Source: Sphingobacterium prati
Lineage (GTDB): Bacteria; Bacteroidota; Bacteroidia; Sphingobacteriales; Sphingobacteriaceae
Direction: 5' to 3'
Assembly (NCBI RefSeq): GCF_013167215.1
Contig: NZ_JABJWY010000009.1
Location: 186,001-250,000 of the forward strand
Length of the DNA stretch: 64,000 nucleotides
Part shown: positions 18,275 through 27,855 of the stretch, piece by piece
Layout of the letters: the number at the start of each line of letters is the position of its first letter
How positions within the stretch are numbered: position 1 is the stretch's first letter
Translations under genes and position numbers: made by a program
Notes under the pieces: model-generated
The model's database searches: none
Seen by the model: the letters and a program-made list of their open reading frames with translations, nothing else
Told to the model about the DNA's origin: nothing

Positions 18275-19090
18275 ATGGAATTACTATTTATAACAGGCTT
18301 TCTGTTGGCCATTTTGGTCGGGCTATCCATGGGTTTGATGGGCAGTGGCGGCAGTATTTTAACACTACCGATCTTCGTGTATCTATTTCATATTGAACCA
18401 CAATATGCGCTTGACTATTCCCTGTTCTCCATTGGCGTACTGGCCCTGATAGGTTCGGTCGAGCCAGTGACCAAAGGTAAGGTAGATCTAAAAACCACAG
18501 CAATCTTCCTGATCCCTTCCTTAGTGTCAGTCTACCTGACCAAGCGCCACCTTTTGACCGCCATACCAGCTCAATTCCATATTGCGGAGCTATCGATTTC
18601 AAGGAACCACGTCATTATGTTGTTGTTTTCGTTTGTTATCCTCGTTTCCGCACTGGCAATGATCCGCAGAAGGAAACAGGTCGAAATACCAGCTGTCACG
18701 CTGCATATTGGTCAAGTCCTCAAAATAATTATCGCGGGTCTGCTGGTGGGTGTCATGACAGGACTTGTCGGTGCCGGCGGCGGCTTTATTATTGTACCGT
18801 CGTTGGTGCTCCTTTTGGGAATTCCATTAAAACAGGCTATCGCAACATCGCTATTCATCATTGGGTTAAACGCCTCCTTTGGTCTGGTTGCAAACTACCA
18901 ACTCTTGAACCACATGAATTGGCCTATATTGCTTATCTTTACGTTAATCACGTTAATAGGTCTCCAGATCGGTTCAAAATGGAAAGATAGATTGGAGGTG
19001 GTACGACTACAGGGGATCTTTGGTTATTTCCTGATCAGTATCGGTATCCTAATTTTTACTTTCGAAATCATTCAATTTGTAAATCACTAA
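18275..19090 (+). CDS. TauE/SafE family sulfite or organosulfonate exporter
   Basis: 271-aa membrane protein with about eight helices. Family signatures GLSMGLMGSGGSILTLPI (residues 17-34) and GVMTGLVGAGGGFIIVPSL (middle) are inverted-repeat halves of TauE/SafE. Placed between the YeeE pair and a persulfide dioxygenase, it probably exports the sulfite made by that enzyme. This role is inferred from context. Confidence 0.85.
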   Translation: MELLFITGFLLAILVGLSMGLMGSGGSILTLPIFVYLFHIEPQYALDYSLFSIGVLALIGSVEPVTKGKVDLKTTAIFLIPSLVSVYLTKRHLLTAIPAQFHIAELSISRNHVIMLLFSFVILVSALAMIRRRKQVEIPAVTLHIGQVLKIIIAGLLVGVMTGLVGAGGGFIIVPSLVLLLGIPLKQAIATSLFIIGLNASFGLVANYQLLNHMNWPILLIFTLITLIGLQIGSKWKDRLEVVRLQGIFGYFLISIGILIFTFEIIQFVNH

Positions 19091-19103
19091 AAAATCATAT
19101 ATT

Positions 19104-20501
19104 ATGTTTTTTCAACACATTTTTGAGTCATCTTTAGCACATTCAAGTTATTTAATTGGCTGTCAGGCCAAGGGTGTTGCCATGGTAATTGACCCCAAAA
19201 GAGATGTCGACACGTACTTAGAGATTGCAGCAAAAAACAATTTAAAAATTACACATATTGCCGAAACACATATCCATGCTGATTATCTTTCCGGGACATT
19301 GGAATTAGCCGAACTAACAGGCGCCCAATGTTACCTTTCCGACGAAGGAGGCGAGGATTGGCAATATGAATTTCCCCATATCGGATTAAAAGACGGTGAT
19401 CAGATTCATCTTGGAAATCTAATTTTTAAGGTGCTCCATACCCCTGGACATACTCCTGAGAGTCTTAGTTTTGTTTTAATTGATACGCCAGCAACAATGG
19501 ATCCGGTGATGATATTTACAGGTGATTTTGTATTTGTTGGAGATATTGGCCGTCCAGATCTTTTGGAGAATGCCGCTGGCCTCATTGGTACCAAGGAAGT
19601 TGGTGCACAGCAGATGTTTAAGTCTTTACAGCATTTTTTGACTTTACCAGATTATATCCAGGTGTGGCCTGCCCATGGCGCTGGATCAGCATGTGGTAAA
19701 GCATTGGGTGCTGTACCTAGCTCAACCGTTGGTTATGAACGGATACGCAACTGGGCGTTTCAATATCAAAATAATGAAAGTGATTTTGTTGCGGAACTTT
19801 TAGAAGGACAGCCTGAGCCGCCGCGCTATTTTGCCATGATGAAGAAACTCAACAAAATCATGCGTCCGCTACAGACAAGCGTACCTCAGTATCCCAAGCT
19901 TTCGATGGAAGAGTTTACCAGACTGTATCAGTCAGGGACCACCGTCATCGATACACGACATAAATTTGATTTTGCAAAAGGTTTTCTCCCGGGCAGCATC
20001 AACATTCAGCATAACCGAACATTCAATACCTGGGCTGGCTGGATATTGGATTACAAGCAGCCTTTTGTCCTTATCATAGATGAAAAGGATAAGGATGAAA
20101 TTGCGCGTAAGTTAATGCGCATTGGTCTTGATCATGTTGTGGGTTATATTTCGGTGGAAACCATTCCTCAACTCAGAATTCCTCTGGAACAACAGCAGCT
20201 CATTGGATTCCAGGAAATGAATAAGGAACTTAAAAATCCCGACGTTCAAATCCTAGATGTAAGGAACGCTACAGAATTCTCCGAAGGACACTTGCCCAAT
20301 GCCACACATCTCTTCGTAGGAACAATTGAAAACAATTTGGACAAGATTGATCAAAACAAAGAATTATACCTGCATTGCCAATCTGGGGACCGGGCGACAA
20401 TTGCAGCTTCGATCTTAGCTAAACATGGAATTAAAGACGTTAAAATATACAGCGCATCGGTCAATGACTGGAAAGCAAGAGGTGGCATATTGGTTAAATA
20501 G
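19104..20501 (+). CDS. Persulfide dioxygenase-rhodanese fusion (MBL fold)
   Basis: 465 aa. An N-terminal metallo-beta-lactamase domain has THIHADYLSG (His56, His58, Asp60) and HTPGHTPES, the iron-binding pattern of ETHE1-like persulfide dioxygenases, which oxidise glutathione or related persulfide to sulfite. Two rhodanese domains follow. The first (VIDTRHKFDFAKG) lacks a catalytic Cys; the second has it in LHCQSGDRA (Cys425), so it can transfer sulfane sulfur. Cytoplasmic; no signal peptide. Last gene of the cassette, closed by the hairpin at 20510-20548. Confidence 0.9.
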   Translation: MFFQHIFESSLAHSSYLIGCQAKGVAMVIDPKRDVDTYLEIAAKNNLKITHIAETHIHADYLSGTLELAELTGAQCYLSDEGGEDWQYEFPHIGLKDGDQIHLGNLIFKVLHTPGHTPESLSFVLIDTPATMDPVMIFTGDFVFVGDIGRPDLLENAAGLIGTKEVGAQQMFKSLQHFLTLPDYIQVWPAHGAGSACGKALGAVPSSTVGYERIRNWAFQYQNNESDFVAELLEGQPEPPRYFAMMKKLNKIMRPLQTSVPQYPKLSMEEFTRLYQSGTTVIDTRHKFDFAKGFLPGSINIQHNRTFNTWAGWILDYKQPFVLIIDEKDKDEIARKLMRIGLDHVVGYISVETIPQLRIPLEQQQLIGFQEMNKELKNPDVQILDVRNATEFSEGHLPNATHLFVGTIENNLDKIDQNKELYLHCQSGDRATIAASILAKHGIKDVKIYSASVNDWKARGGILVK

Positions 20502-20509
20502 ACTGCTGA

Positions 20510-20548
20510 ACAAAATAGCTCCAGAATTTATCGCTGGAGCTATTTTGT
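20510..20548. terminator. Bidirectional terminator hairpin
   Basis: 15-bp perfect stem (20510-20524 with 20534-20548, core AATAGCTCCAG) and a 9-nt loop between convergent genes, A-rich on one side and T-rich on the other. Confidence 0.85.
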
Positions 20549-20577
20549 CTTTATATTATCGTCGTCATAAGGAGCTT

Positions 20578-21435
20578 TTATAGGCTGTTTCTGTTAATTC
20601 GCAGGAATTCAATAACCTCATCCTTTTTCTCCTCCATTTTCCCTTTCTTCTCGATAAATTGATGATTATAGATGGTCAGATATTGATGGTCATCGGTATC
20701 CGACTCGTACACTTCCGCAGTCGCAAACGAGAAATGTTCCTCCTCATCGGAGAGGTGATCATAAACGTACGCAAAATCATGATTTGCCAGTGTATTCGCC
20801 ATGGTATCTTTGTCCTCAATAAATTTTAATCTTCCAGGCAAAATTCGCTTATTCATCCAAACTTCGTCTTTCTCAGAAAAAGGATAAATGGTAATACCGC
20901 GAAAAGCCATGATGATGGGTGTAATAAGTATGATTGCCATTTCAATAGCCCATACGGCCCAGAGCATTGCTCCGGAAACAGGCGATTTCTTCAATGTGAA
21001 CGTACCGACCTCATTTAAGCCCTGCAGCGCCTCCCAGATAAAAGATGGGTGCAGAAAAAATGCTTTAAAACCTTCGAGGCTAAAAGAAGATTTGACCCAG
21101 GTATCACCGCCCATGGTACCCTCAGCATTATACATCAGTGAAACGAACAGCGCCCATTGTGCATAAAAACCAACGATGGCAACGATCAGCGTAATAATAA
21201 TAGCAACGCCTTTATTTCTCAATTTCCATTGTTTAAAACAAAAATTAAGCAGATAAAACAGTCCCGCTCCAAAGCCTAGCGTAATAAATACATTGAAATA
21301 GACGATTGGAATAAACCATTGTAAGGCGATGTAGAGAATGGCCAGGACAACTGCCCCGACAATACCTAATACAAGTGAACCGATTAATGCTAAAGCAGGC
21401 ACCTTCCCCGAAGGCTTATAATACAGATTTTCCAT
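20578..21435 (-). CDS. Hypothetical integral membrane protein
   Basis: 285 aa with four membrane helices at about 13-38, 41-67, 76-102 and 156-178. The C-terminal 90 residues are soluble, charged and contain an acidic run (DHLSDEEEHF) and a Lys/Glu-rich stretch (KKGKMEEKKDE). I do not recognise the family. Monocistronic, in convergent arrangement with the sulfur cassette. Confidence 0.6.
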   Translation of the reverse strand: MENLYYKPSGKVPALALIGSLVLGIVGAVVLAILYIALQWFIPIVYFNVFITLGFGAGLFYLLNFCFKQWKLRNKGVAIIITLIVAIVGFYAQWALFVSLMYNAEGTMGGDTWVKSSFSLEGFKAFFLHPSFIWEALQGLNEVGTFTLKKSPVSGAMLWAVWAIEMAIILITPIIMAFRGITIYPFSEKDEVWMNKRILPGRLKFIEDKDTMANTLANHDFAYVYDHLSDEEEHFSFATAEVYESDTDDHQYLTIYNHQFIEKKGKMEEKKDEVIEFLRINRNSL

Positions 21436-21585
21436 AAATTTATGTGTAAATATTTGTTAACTTAACAGATAAATTTTCTTAGCCAAAACCACGCCAATTA
21501 TCACCTGCCAAATCACATTTCGTCAAGATTTGATGACAATTAGTTCGATTGGAGCGATTAATCGCCATTTCTTGGGACAATTTTG

Positions 21586-21593
21586 TAAGTTTG
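21586..21593 (+). promoter_or_regulatory. Promoter -7 box of the M1 peptidase gene
   Basis: TAAGTTTG ends 4 nt before the ATG at 21598, which predicts a leaderless or nearly leaderless mRNA. Confidence 0.5.
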
Positions 21594-21597
21594 GAAC

Positions 21598-23475
21598 ATG
21601 AAAATCAAAATATTATCCTTTTTTGCACTTTTATGTGTAATAAATATTTGGGGACAAGAGCTAAAGGCCCAGAGAAAAGGATTCTGGAAGCAGAAAGTTG
21701 ACTATACAATGGACGTCAACGTGGATGAAAAGGCTTATCAATATGATGGGAAAATGACCTTGAAGTATAGCAACAATTCAGGCCAATCCTTAAAAAAAGT
21801 TTATTTTCATTTGTATTTTAATGCATTTCAGCCAGGATCAATGATGGATTACAGGTTGAAAAATATCAGTGACCCGGATAAACGAATGGTGTCAAACATT
21901 GGCACCAAAGAAAAACCAATATTGCAGAGCCGTATCGAAACCCTGCGACCCAATCAAATCGGTTACCAAAAAATCAAAAGTCTCAGCATGAATGGGGTCA
22001 ATACAAGCTATAAGATTGATGGTACGATCTTAGAAGTCACCCTACCCACCGCGATTGCAGATGGCGAAACAGCAAATTTTAATATGGAATGGACGGCGCA
22101 GGTGCCCGAACAGATCCGGAGATCAGGCCGCAATTCGGCAGAAGGTGTAGCCCTTTCCATGGCTCAATGGTATCCGAAGATGGCACAGTTCGATGAATTC
22201 GGCTGGCATCTCGATGAATATATCGGCCGCGAGTTTATCGCTCCTTTCGGCAACTTTGACGTTACCATACACCTTAACAAAAACTATGTGGTGGGTGCTT
22301 CGGGTGTTCTTCAAAATCCGAAAGAAGTAAAAGGATATCAAGCAAAAGCCAAAATAAAAACCAATAAGGACAAAGCAACCTGGCATTACAAGGCCCAAAA
22401 TATCCATGATTTTGTATGGGCAGCTGACCCGAAATTTGTTGTAGACTCGGCTGCTAGCAAAAATGGAATCAAAGTTTATACAGTTTACCTTCCTACTGAC
22501 AAAGAGGTCATTTCAAATTGGAAGACAGCTCTGGGCTTATCAACCGAATTCTTCGATTTCTGCAGCACTAAGTTCGGTACCTATCCTTGGCCTACGTATA
22601 CCATTATCCAAGGCGGTGACGGTGGTATGGAATATGGAACTGCAACCCTGATTACTGGAGGCCGTAATCTCAAAAGCCTTGTTGGTGTCATCTTCCACGA
22701 ATCTGCCCACTCTTGGTATCAGCATTTGTTCGGAATCAATGAAACCGTAGACGAATGGTTTGATGAAGGATTTACGTCCTATGTGGAAGAACTAGCCATG
22801 CAGCATCTCTTCGAAAAAAGGGGAGCCATTGCATCAAACCCACTGATAGATGCTTATAGGGCTTATTATAAACTCGCACTTTCGGGTAAAGAAGAACCGA
22901 TGAGCCTACTTGCCGACTATTACAATACGAACTATGGGTATAGTAATGAAGCTTATAACAAAGGCGCTGTGCTGGCCGAACAATTAGGTTACATTATCGG
23001 CCAGGAAAATCTGGAGAAAACCTTTCTGAAATTCTATGACATCTGGAAATTCAAACACCCGACGCCAAATGATTTTAAACGTGTTGCAGAAGATGTCTCC
23101 GGAATAAACCTGAAGTGGTATTTCAATTTATTTATCAATACAACACGGCAAATTGACTATGCGATTGGCAATGTTACTGATACAGAAATACAACTGCTCA
23201 ATAAATCAAACTTTGCCATGCCACTTGATATCCTTGTTGAATATAAAGATGGAAGTAAAGAGCTATTTTACATACCTTTACGTGAAATGCGAGGTGAAAA
23301 ACCGGAGGAAAATTTTGAGATCTACAAGGGTATAAAACGCACAGTACTGAAGGATTGGTTCTGGACGAACCCTGAATATAAAATTTCAGTCAATAAGGCA
23401 CCAAAAACAATCACAATAGATCCATCGCTTCGGCTTGCGGATGTGGAATCGACGAACAATAGCCTTACACACTAA
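21598..23475 (+). CDS. M1 family zinc metallopeptidase, secreted
   Basis: 625 aa with a signal peptide (to about residue 19, WGQE). The N-terminal beta domain (30-240) precedes a thermolysin-like domain: GGDGGMEYGTATLI, a G-MEYG variant of the GAMEN substrate motif, then HESAH (His367, Glu368, His371) and the third zinc ligand Glu390 in DEWFDEGF. It probably trims peptides in the periplasm or at the cell surface. No T9SS C-terminal domain is seen. Transcribed alone. Confidence 0.9.
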   Translation: MKIKILSFFALLCVINIWGQELKAQRKGFWKQKVDYTMDVNVDEKAYQYDGKMTLKYSNNSGQSLKKVYFHLYFNAFQPGSMMDYRLKNISDPDKRMVSNIGTKEKPILQSRIETLRPNQIGYQKIKSLSMNGVNTSYKIDGTILEVTLPTAIADGETANFNMEWTAQVPEQIRRSGRNSAEGVALSMAQWYPKMAQFDEFGWHLDEYIGREFIAPFGNFDVTIHLNKNYVVGASGVLQNPKEVKGYQAKAKIKTNKDKATWHYKAQNIHDFVWAADPKFVVDSAASKNGIKVYTVYLPTDKEVISNWKTALGLSTEFFDFCSTKFGTYPWPTYTIIQGGDGGMEYGTATLITGGRNLKSLVGVIFHESAHSWYQHLFGINETVDEWFDEGFTSYVEELAMQHLFEKRGAIASNPLIDAYRAYYKLALSGKEEPMSLLADYYNTNYGYSNEAYNKGAVLAEQLGYIIGQENLEKTFLKFYDIWKFKHPTPNDFKRVAEDVSGINLKWYFNLFINTTRQIDYAIGNVTDTEIQLLNKSNFAMPLDILVEYKDGSKELFYIPLREMRGEKPEENFEIYKGIKRTVLKDWFWTNPEYKISVNKAPKTITIDPSLRLADVESTNNSLTH

Positions 23476-23527
23476 TTTAAACACTAAAAAATAAGCATCT
23501 ATAAGCAGATTGCTGTGAATGATATTG

Positions 23528-23583
23528 TAATGAACTAAAAAGCTTCAATAAATTTCAATTTATTGAAGCTTTTTAGTTCATTA
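23528..23583. terminator. Long bidirectional terminator hairpin
   Basis: A perfect 25-bp inverted repeat (23528-23552 with 23559-23583) around a 6-nt loop lies between convergent genes. Both arms carry a run of A or T near the middle, so it can end transcripts from either side. Confidence 0.85.
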
Positions 23584-23615
23584 CCATTGATTAAAGAATA
23601 TTCTGTGATCTCATG

Positions 23616-24740
23616 CTAAGATACCTTCAAAGGAATGACCATATTCCAGGTCCGTTCAAACTGATAAGACTCCGTTCCATCTCCTGTAGCCGCAAAAAGA
23701 TGTGTCGGTTTTCCATTTTCAAATAGTAAAAACGGCCGTTCAAAATTAGCTTGATGGCTGATAGAACCATCATTCCAACGGATCGTCTTGGAATAGGCTT
23801 TGACGGCTTTTGACAAATGCCAATCGATTCCATCTTTCGAATATGCATGGATGCCGCCACCCTCTTCCCCACAGATTTTGCCATAGCGGTCTTTCATAAT
23901 CAATTCAAAATGCTGACCATTATGCCATACGAAAGGATCTTCCACATCATTTTCATGATTTTGATCGCTATGGAAAGAAAAAATAGGTTTATCAGACAAA
24001 CGAAGATATGGTCCCAAGAACGAATCTGCTTGCGCTGCCCCCAATAGCAAAGGGGGATTATAATTCACAGGTGATGATTTATAGATCAGATATACGCTGC
24101 CATCGGGCAAAACTACCGGAGAAGGATTGGATGTTATGGAATTATCCCATTCGCCGAGCCTCGGATTCAATATCGGTTGATAGACGCGCTTCCAAGGGCC
24201 TGATATCGACTTTGAATAAGCCATTCCAATACGTTTATGCATCCAGGCCTTCTGTCCCAAGCCCGATTCCCAAACATTCTCAGAATAACTAGGATTGGGC
24301 TCCTCATAACTGTTTCCAAAATAATAAAGCACATAATAGTCACCATTTTTAACAATCCGAGGATTGTGGGTTGTACAACCATCAAAATACTTTTTCCCAC
24401 GGGCAGGCAATACCACTTCGACAAATTCATAGGGTCCCTCCGGTGTATCAGCAATCGCTCGCACGACTTCGGAATTGGTCACCCAATTACCAAAGCCATA
24501 TTTTTTGCTCCAACGTGATGCAAACATATGATATCTACCATCTTCCCCCTTAATGACTGAAGGATCCCATATCCAATAATCTGCCATCGCAAATCCGCCT
24601 CCCTTTGGTGCTGGGAGCAACTTATCGATAAATGCTTCTTCATACCGATTATTCACCGCAAACCCTTGCTGTGAAAGCAGTAGCATACTCGATGCGCCAA
24701 TGACATTTTTCAGAAAATCACGACGGGAAGATATTTTCAT
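23616..24740 (-). CDS. Tat-exported GH43-like beta-propeller glycoside hydrolase
   Basis: 374 aa. The N-terminus SSRRDFLKNVIG followed by a hydrophobic stretch is a classic twin-arginine signal. The mature part has five-bladed-propeller signatures: DYWIWDPSVIKGEDGRYHMF near the start (Asp as candidate general base), NPRIVKNGDYYVLYY and VEDPFVWHNGQHFELIMKD. The fold points to GH43/GH117-type families; the substrate is not deducible. Transcribed alone. It also shows that a real Tat signal in this genome looks like the UreC extension. Confidence 0.65.
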   Translation of the reverse strand: MKISSRRDFLKNVIGASSMLLLSQQGFAVNNRYEEAFIDKLLPAPKGGGFAMADYWIWDPSVIKGEDGRYHMFASRWSKKYGFGNWVTNSEVVRAIADTPEGPYEFVEVVLPARGKKYFDGCTTHNPRIVKNGDYYVLYYFGNSYEEPNPSYSENVWESGLGQKAWMHKRIGMAYSKSISGPWKRVYQPILNPRLGEWDNSITSNPSPVVLPDGSVYLIYKSSPVNYNPPLLLGAAQADSFLGPYLRLSDKPIFSFHSDQNHENDVEDPFVWHNGQHFELIMKDRYGKICGEEGGGIHAYSKDGIDWHLSKAVKAYSKTIRWNDGSISHQANFERPFLLFENGKPTHLFAATGDGTESYQFERTWNMVIPLKVS

Positions 24741-24978
24741 AAGATTGGTTTTTGATTATGTAAAATGAATCTGACCATCAAGATAGAAAATAACTCCTTT
24801 GTTGTCAAACTCTTTATCTCCTATTTTTAAAAGACCAATTCTAAAAATAACCCCCATTCAACATCGACGTGACATAACACGGGGTTTTGCCCGCCAATAA
24901 AAATATCCAAGGATGGGGGAAACGACCCTCAAATGGAAGAAAAAATGTGAATAAACGCCGAAGTTGGACCAGTCTTGG

Positions 24979-24986
24979 TATATTTG
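24979..24986 (+). promoter_or_regulatory. Promoter -7 box of hemW
   Basis: TATATTTG ends 5 nt before ATG 24992. It supports this start over an upstream in-frame extension to 24887. Confidence 0.5.
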
Positions 24987-24991
24987 TGCCC

Positions 24992-26122
24992 ATGATTTAC
25001 ATCCATATCCCATTCTGCAAACAGGCTTGCCATTATTGTGATTTCCATTTTAGTACTTCACTGCAATATAAGGCTGAAATGGTAAATGCCCTTTTGCGAG
25101 AAATCGAACTTAGGTCTCCGTATTTGGAAGACAAAAAAGTTGAATCCATTTATTTTGGTGGTGGGACTCCCTCGCTGTTGGAGGCGGACGAAATCTCAAA
25201 GATCATTGATGCTGTTGCCAAACAATTTGATATAAGTGATCACGCTGAAATTACGCTGGAAGCTAATCCAGATGATCTTAATGCCGAAAAAGTGAATGCA
25301 TTAAGATCAACTCCCGTGAATAGGTTCAGTATAGGGGTACAGTCTTTTTTTGAGGAAGATCTGAAATGGATGAATCGGGCGCATACCAGACAGGAAGCAT
25401 CCGCAGCAATCATGCGTGTACAGGATGCAGGATTTGAGAATATCACCTGTGATCTTATTTATGGCTACCCCTTGTTGACGGATGAAAAATGGCGTTACAA
25501 TATGCAACAACTGATCGATTTTGCAATCCCCCATATTTCTTCTTACTCAATGACTGTGGAAGCCAAAACAGCACTAGATCATTTCATTAAGAAGGGCATG
25601 AGTCCGGCCATTGATTCAGATCAGGCGGCCGATCAGATGAATATGCTGATCGAAACATTGAAAGGTGCGGGCTATGAACAATATGAAATTTCCAATTTTG
25701 CTAAAAAGGGTTTATATGCACGTCACAATACAAACTATTGGAAAGGCAAACATTACCTAGGTATCGGCCCTTCGGCCCATTCATTCGATGGTCATTCCAG
25801 ATCTTGGAATATCGCCAATAACGCCAAGTATATCGGCTCCATACAGACCAACCAGCTTCCCTTGGAAATTGAGCATCTATCCGTCCGCGATCAGATTAAC
25901 GAGTGTATTATGACCTCACTGCGCACCATGTGGGGGCTTGATCTTGATCTTCTAGAAAAGAGTTTTGGCTATTCTGTCAAAAATAAAATTGTGGAGGATG
26001 CCGCCGTATTTGTCGAGAAGCAGCAAGTAAGTTTAGACAACAATAAATTAAAATTGACTGATACGGGAAAATTGATGGCGGATCATATTATGTCCGAATT
26101 ATTTATAATTGAAAATAATTAG
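24992..26122 (+). CDS. hemW: HemW-like radical SAM protein (heme chaperone)
   Basis: Radical SAM protein of the HemN/HemW family; HemW inserts heme into client proteins. MIYIHIPFCKQACHYCDFHF carries the Cys9-x3-Cys13-x2-Cys16 cluster motif at the very start, as in HemW, and not the extra N-terminal region of true coproporphyrinogen oxidase HemN. YFGGGTPSLL and EANPDD follow. A 35-residue upstream extension is open but not conserved, so ATG 24992 (376 aa) is chosen. Transcribed alone. Confidence 0.88.
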   Translation: MIYIHIPFCKQACHYCDFHFSTSLQYKAEMVNALLREIELRSPYLEDKKVESIYFGGGTPSLLEADEISKIIDAVAKQFDISDHAEITLEANPDDLNAEKVNALRSTPVNRFSIGVQSFFEEDLKWMNRAHTRQEASAAIMRVQDAGFENITCDLIYGYPLLTDEKWRYNMQQLIDFAIPHISSYSMTVEAKTALDHFIKKGMSPAIDSDQAADQMNMLIETLKGAGYEQYEISNFAKKGLYARHNTNYWKGKHYLGIGPSAHSFDGHSRSWNIANNAKYIGSIQTNQLPLEIEHLSVRDQINECIMTSLRTMWGLDLDLLEKSFGYSVKNKIVEDAAVFVEKQQVSLDNNKLKLTDTGKLMADHIMSELFIIENN

Positions 26123-26224
26123 AAAAAATGCGTTAAAAATTATAAAAATAACAAAACTTAGCCTATAATTATTTAAATAATTACCAAAATGAAAATCAAA
26201 TCGTTTTTATAGTTCCGTTTATAC

Positions 26225-26232
26225 TATGTTTG
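26225..26232 (+). promoter_or_regulatory. Promoter -7 box of the GAPDH gene
   Basis: TATGTTTG, 24 nt before the ATG at 26257. Confidence 0.45.
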
Positions 26233-26256
26233 TACCATAATCTATTATAAAATATT

Positions 26257-27704
26257 ATGTTACATAGTCCTTCTTTTGATGTAGAAATCAAAAGGTACAA
26301 AGAACAGCAGAATGCTGCCGTAGAACTCGTTCAAATTGTTAGTAGCCTTTGGTATAATCAAGCTGTTGAACTCGTTTTATTTAGAGAGCAGCTCGTTGAT
26401 GAAAAGATCAGTGTGATTCTCAACCACATTCGGGAAACTAGGATCCTTACCAGCCATACACTGAGCATATCTGACGTTTTAAACACTGCCCGGGTATTAG
26501 CAAATTCAAACCTCCCTCCCGCTCGAATTGATATTGGCAAACTTACTGCAGAAAGCATCAAACAGGGTGTCAATGGACGGGAATTATCTGCCTTTATTTT
26601 TAATGAATTAAAAGGAATTCATGATTATCAGGAACTAAAGCCCCGGGATGTTGTGCTTTATGGCTTCGGTCGGATCGGCCGTCTGCTGGCACGCGAACTT
26701 ATTAGTAAATCGGGTTCTGGCAAGCAACTTCGTCTACGTGCAATAGTCACTAGGGATCCCAACGATGTCAAATCATTGTTAAAAAGGGCTGCTCTCCTAA
26801 AAAGCGATTCTATACACGGCGAATTTGAGGGTGAAGTTTATACAGACCCTGAAAAAAATGCGCTACTTATTAATGGTATCACGGTCAACGTCATCTCTGC
26901 TAAGCAACCTGAAGATATTGATTATACAGCATACGGCATCAATAATGCATTGGTTATCGATAATACAGGTGCCTTTCGTGATGAAAACGAACTTGCACGC
27001 CATTTAGCCTCTAAAGGCGCTTCTCAAGTATTGTTGACGGCACCTGGCAAAGGGGTACCCAACATTGTTTACGGCGTAAACGAAAGCACGATAGATCTGG
27101 AAAAACATGCTATTTTTCAGCAGCCTCCTGTACGACGAATGCAATTGCCCCGGTTTTGTCTGTTATCGAAGAAAAAATAGGCGTCATCAAAGGTCATATA
27201 GAAACCATACACTCCTATACGAACGATCAAAATCTGGTTGATAATATGCACAAAAAATCCAGAAGAGGCCGTGCTGCGGCGCTGAATATGGTCATTACTG
27301 AGACCGGTGCAGGAAGTGCTGTTTCAAAAGTCCTTCCAACATTAACCGATAAATTGACGTCCAACGCTATCCGGGTTCCGGTACCTAATGGATCACTGGC
27401 CATATTGAATTTAGAGTTGACATCAGCCATATCTTTGGAACAAATAAACACACTCTTAAAAACGAGTGCATTGGAAGGCAATCTCGTAGAACAGATTAAA
27501 TTCTCAAGTAATGATGAGCTTGTCTCTACAGATATTATAGGTACAACAGCAGCCGCTGTCATTGATGGACCAGCCACTATTGTTTCAGCTGATGGTAAAA
27601 ATATTGTACTCTATGTATGGTATGATAATGAGTATGGCTATTCCCATCAAGTTATGCGTTTATCGCGGCATATTGCAGGTGTAAGAAGATATACGTACTA
27701 TTAA
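26257..27704 (+). pseudogene. Long-type glyceraldehyde-3-phosphate dehydrogenase, frameshifted
   Basis: Two adjoining frames (26257-27180 and one continuing to 27704) together make one about 482-aa GAPDH of the long type found in Bacteroidota. The first holds the N-terminal helical extension and the NAD Rossmann motif VVLYGFGRIGRLLAREL. The second holds KGHIETIHSYTNDQNLVDN, RRGRAAALNMVITETGA and WYDNEYGYSHQV. Reading through needs one extra T in the five-T run 27113-27117; that restores the active-site block SAASCTTNAIAP. As written the first product would end in a scrambled tail and lack the catalytic Cys. A sequencing error, a true mutation or slippage are all possible; both halves are otherwise intact. 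Confidence 0.85.
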
Positions 27705-27722
27705 AATCCCATTTTCTTTATT

Positions 27723-27763
27723 AAAATAGGGTATCCAAAAGGATCGGACACCCTATTTTTCTT
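27723..27763 (+). terminator. Intrinsic terminator after GAPDH
   Basis: AAAATAGGGT (27723-27732) pairs with ACCCTATTTT (27750-27759) and is followed by TTTCTTTACTTT. Confidence 0.8.
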
Positions 27764-27855
27764 TACTTTCGTTCGTCCACTCTTAGCGTCTCCTTTTCAG
27801 CTATTCAATTCCCGGATAGTTTGCTTTTACTTTTGAAGCAGCTTTCTTTATATTT

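Noticed and set aside
24887..24991. Longer N-terminus for HemW
   Set aside because: The radical SAM Cys motif normally lies at the very start, and a promoter box covers 24979-24986 inside the extension.
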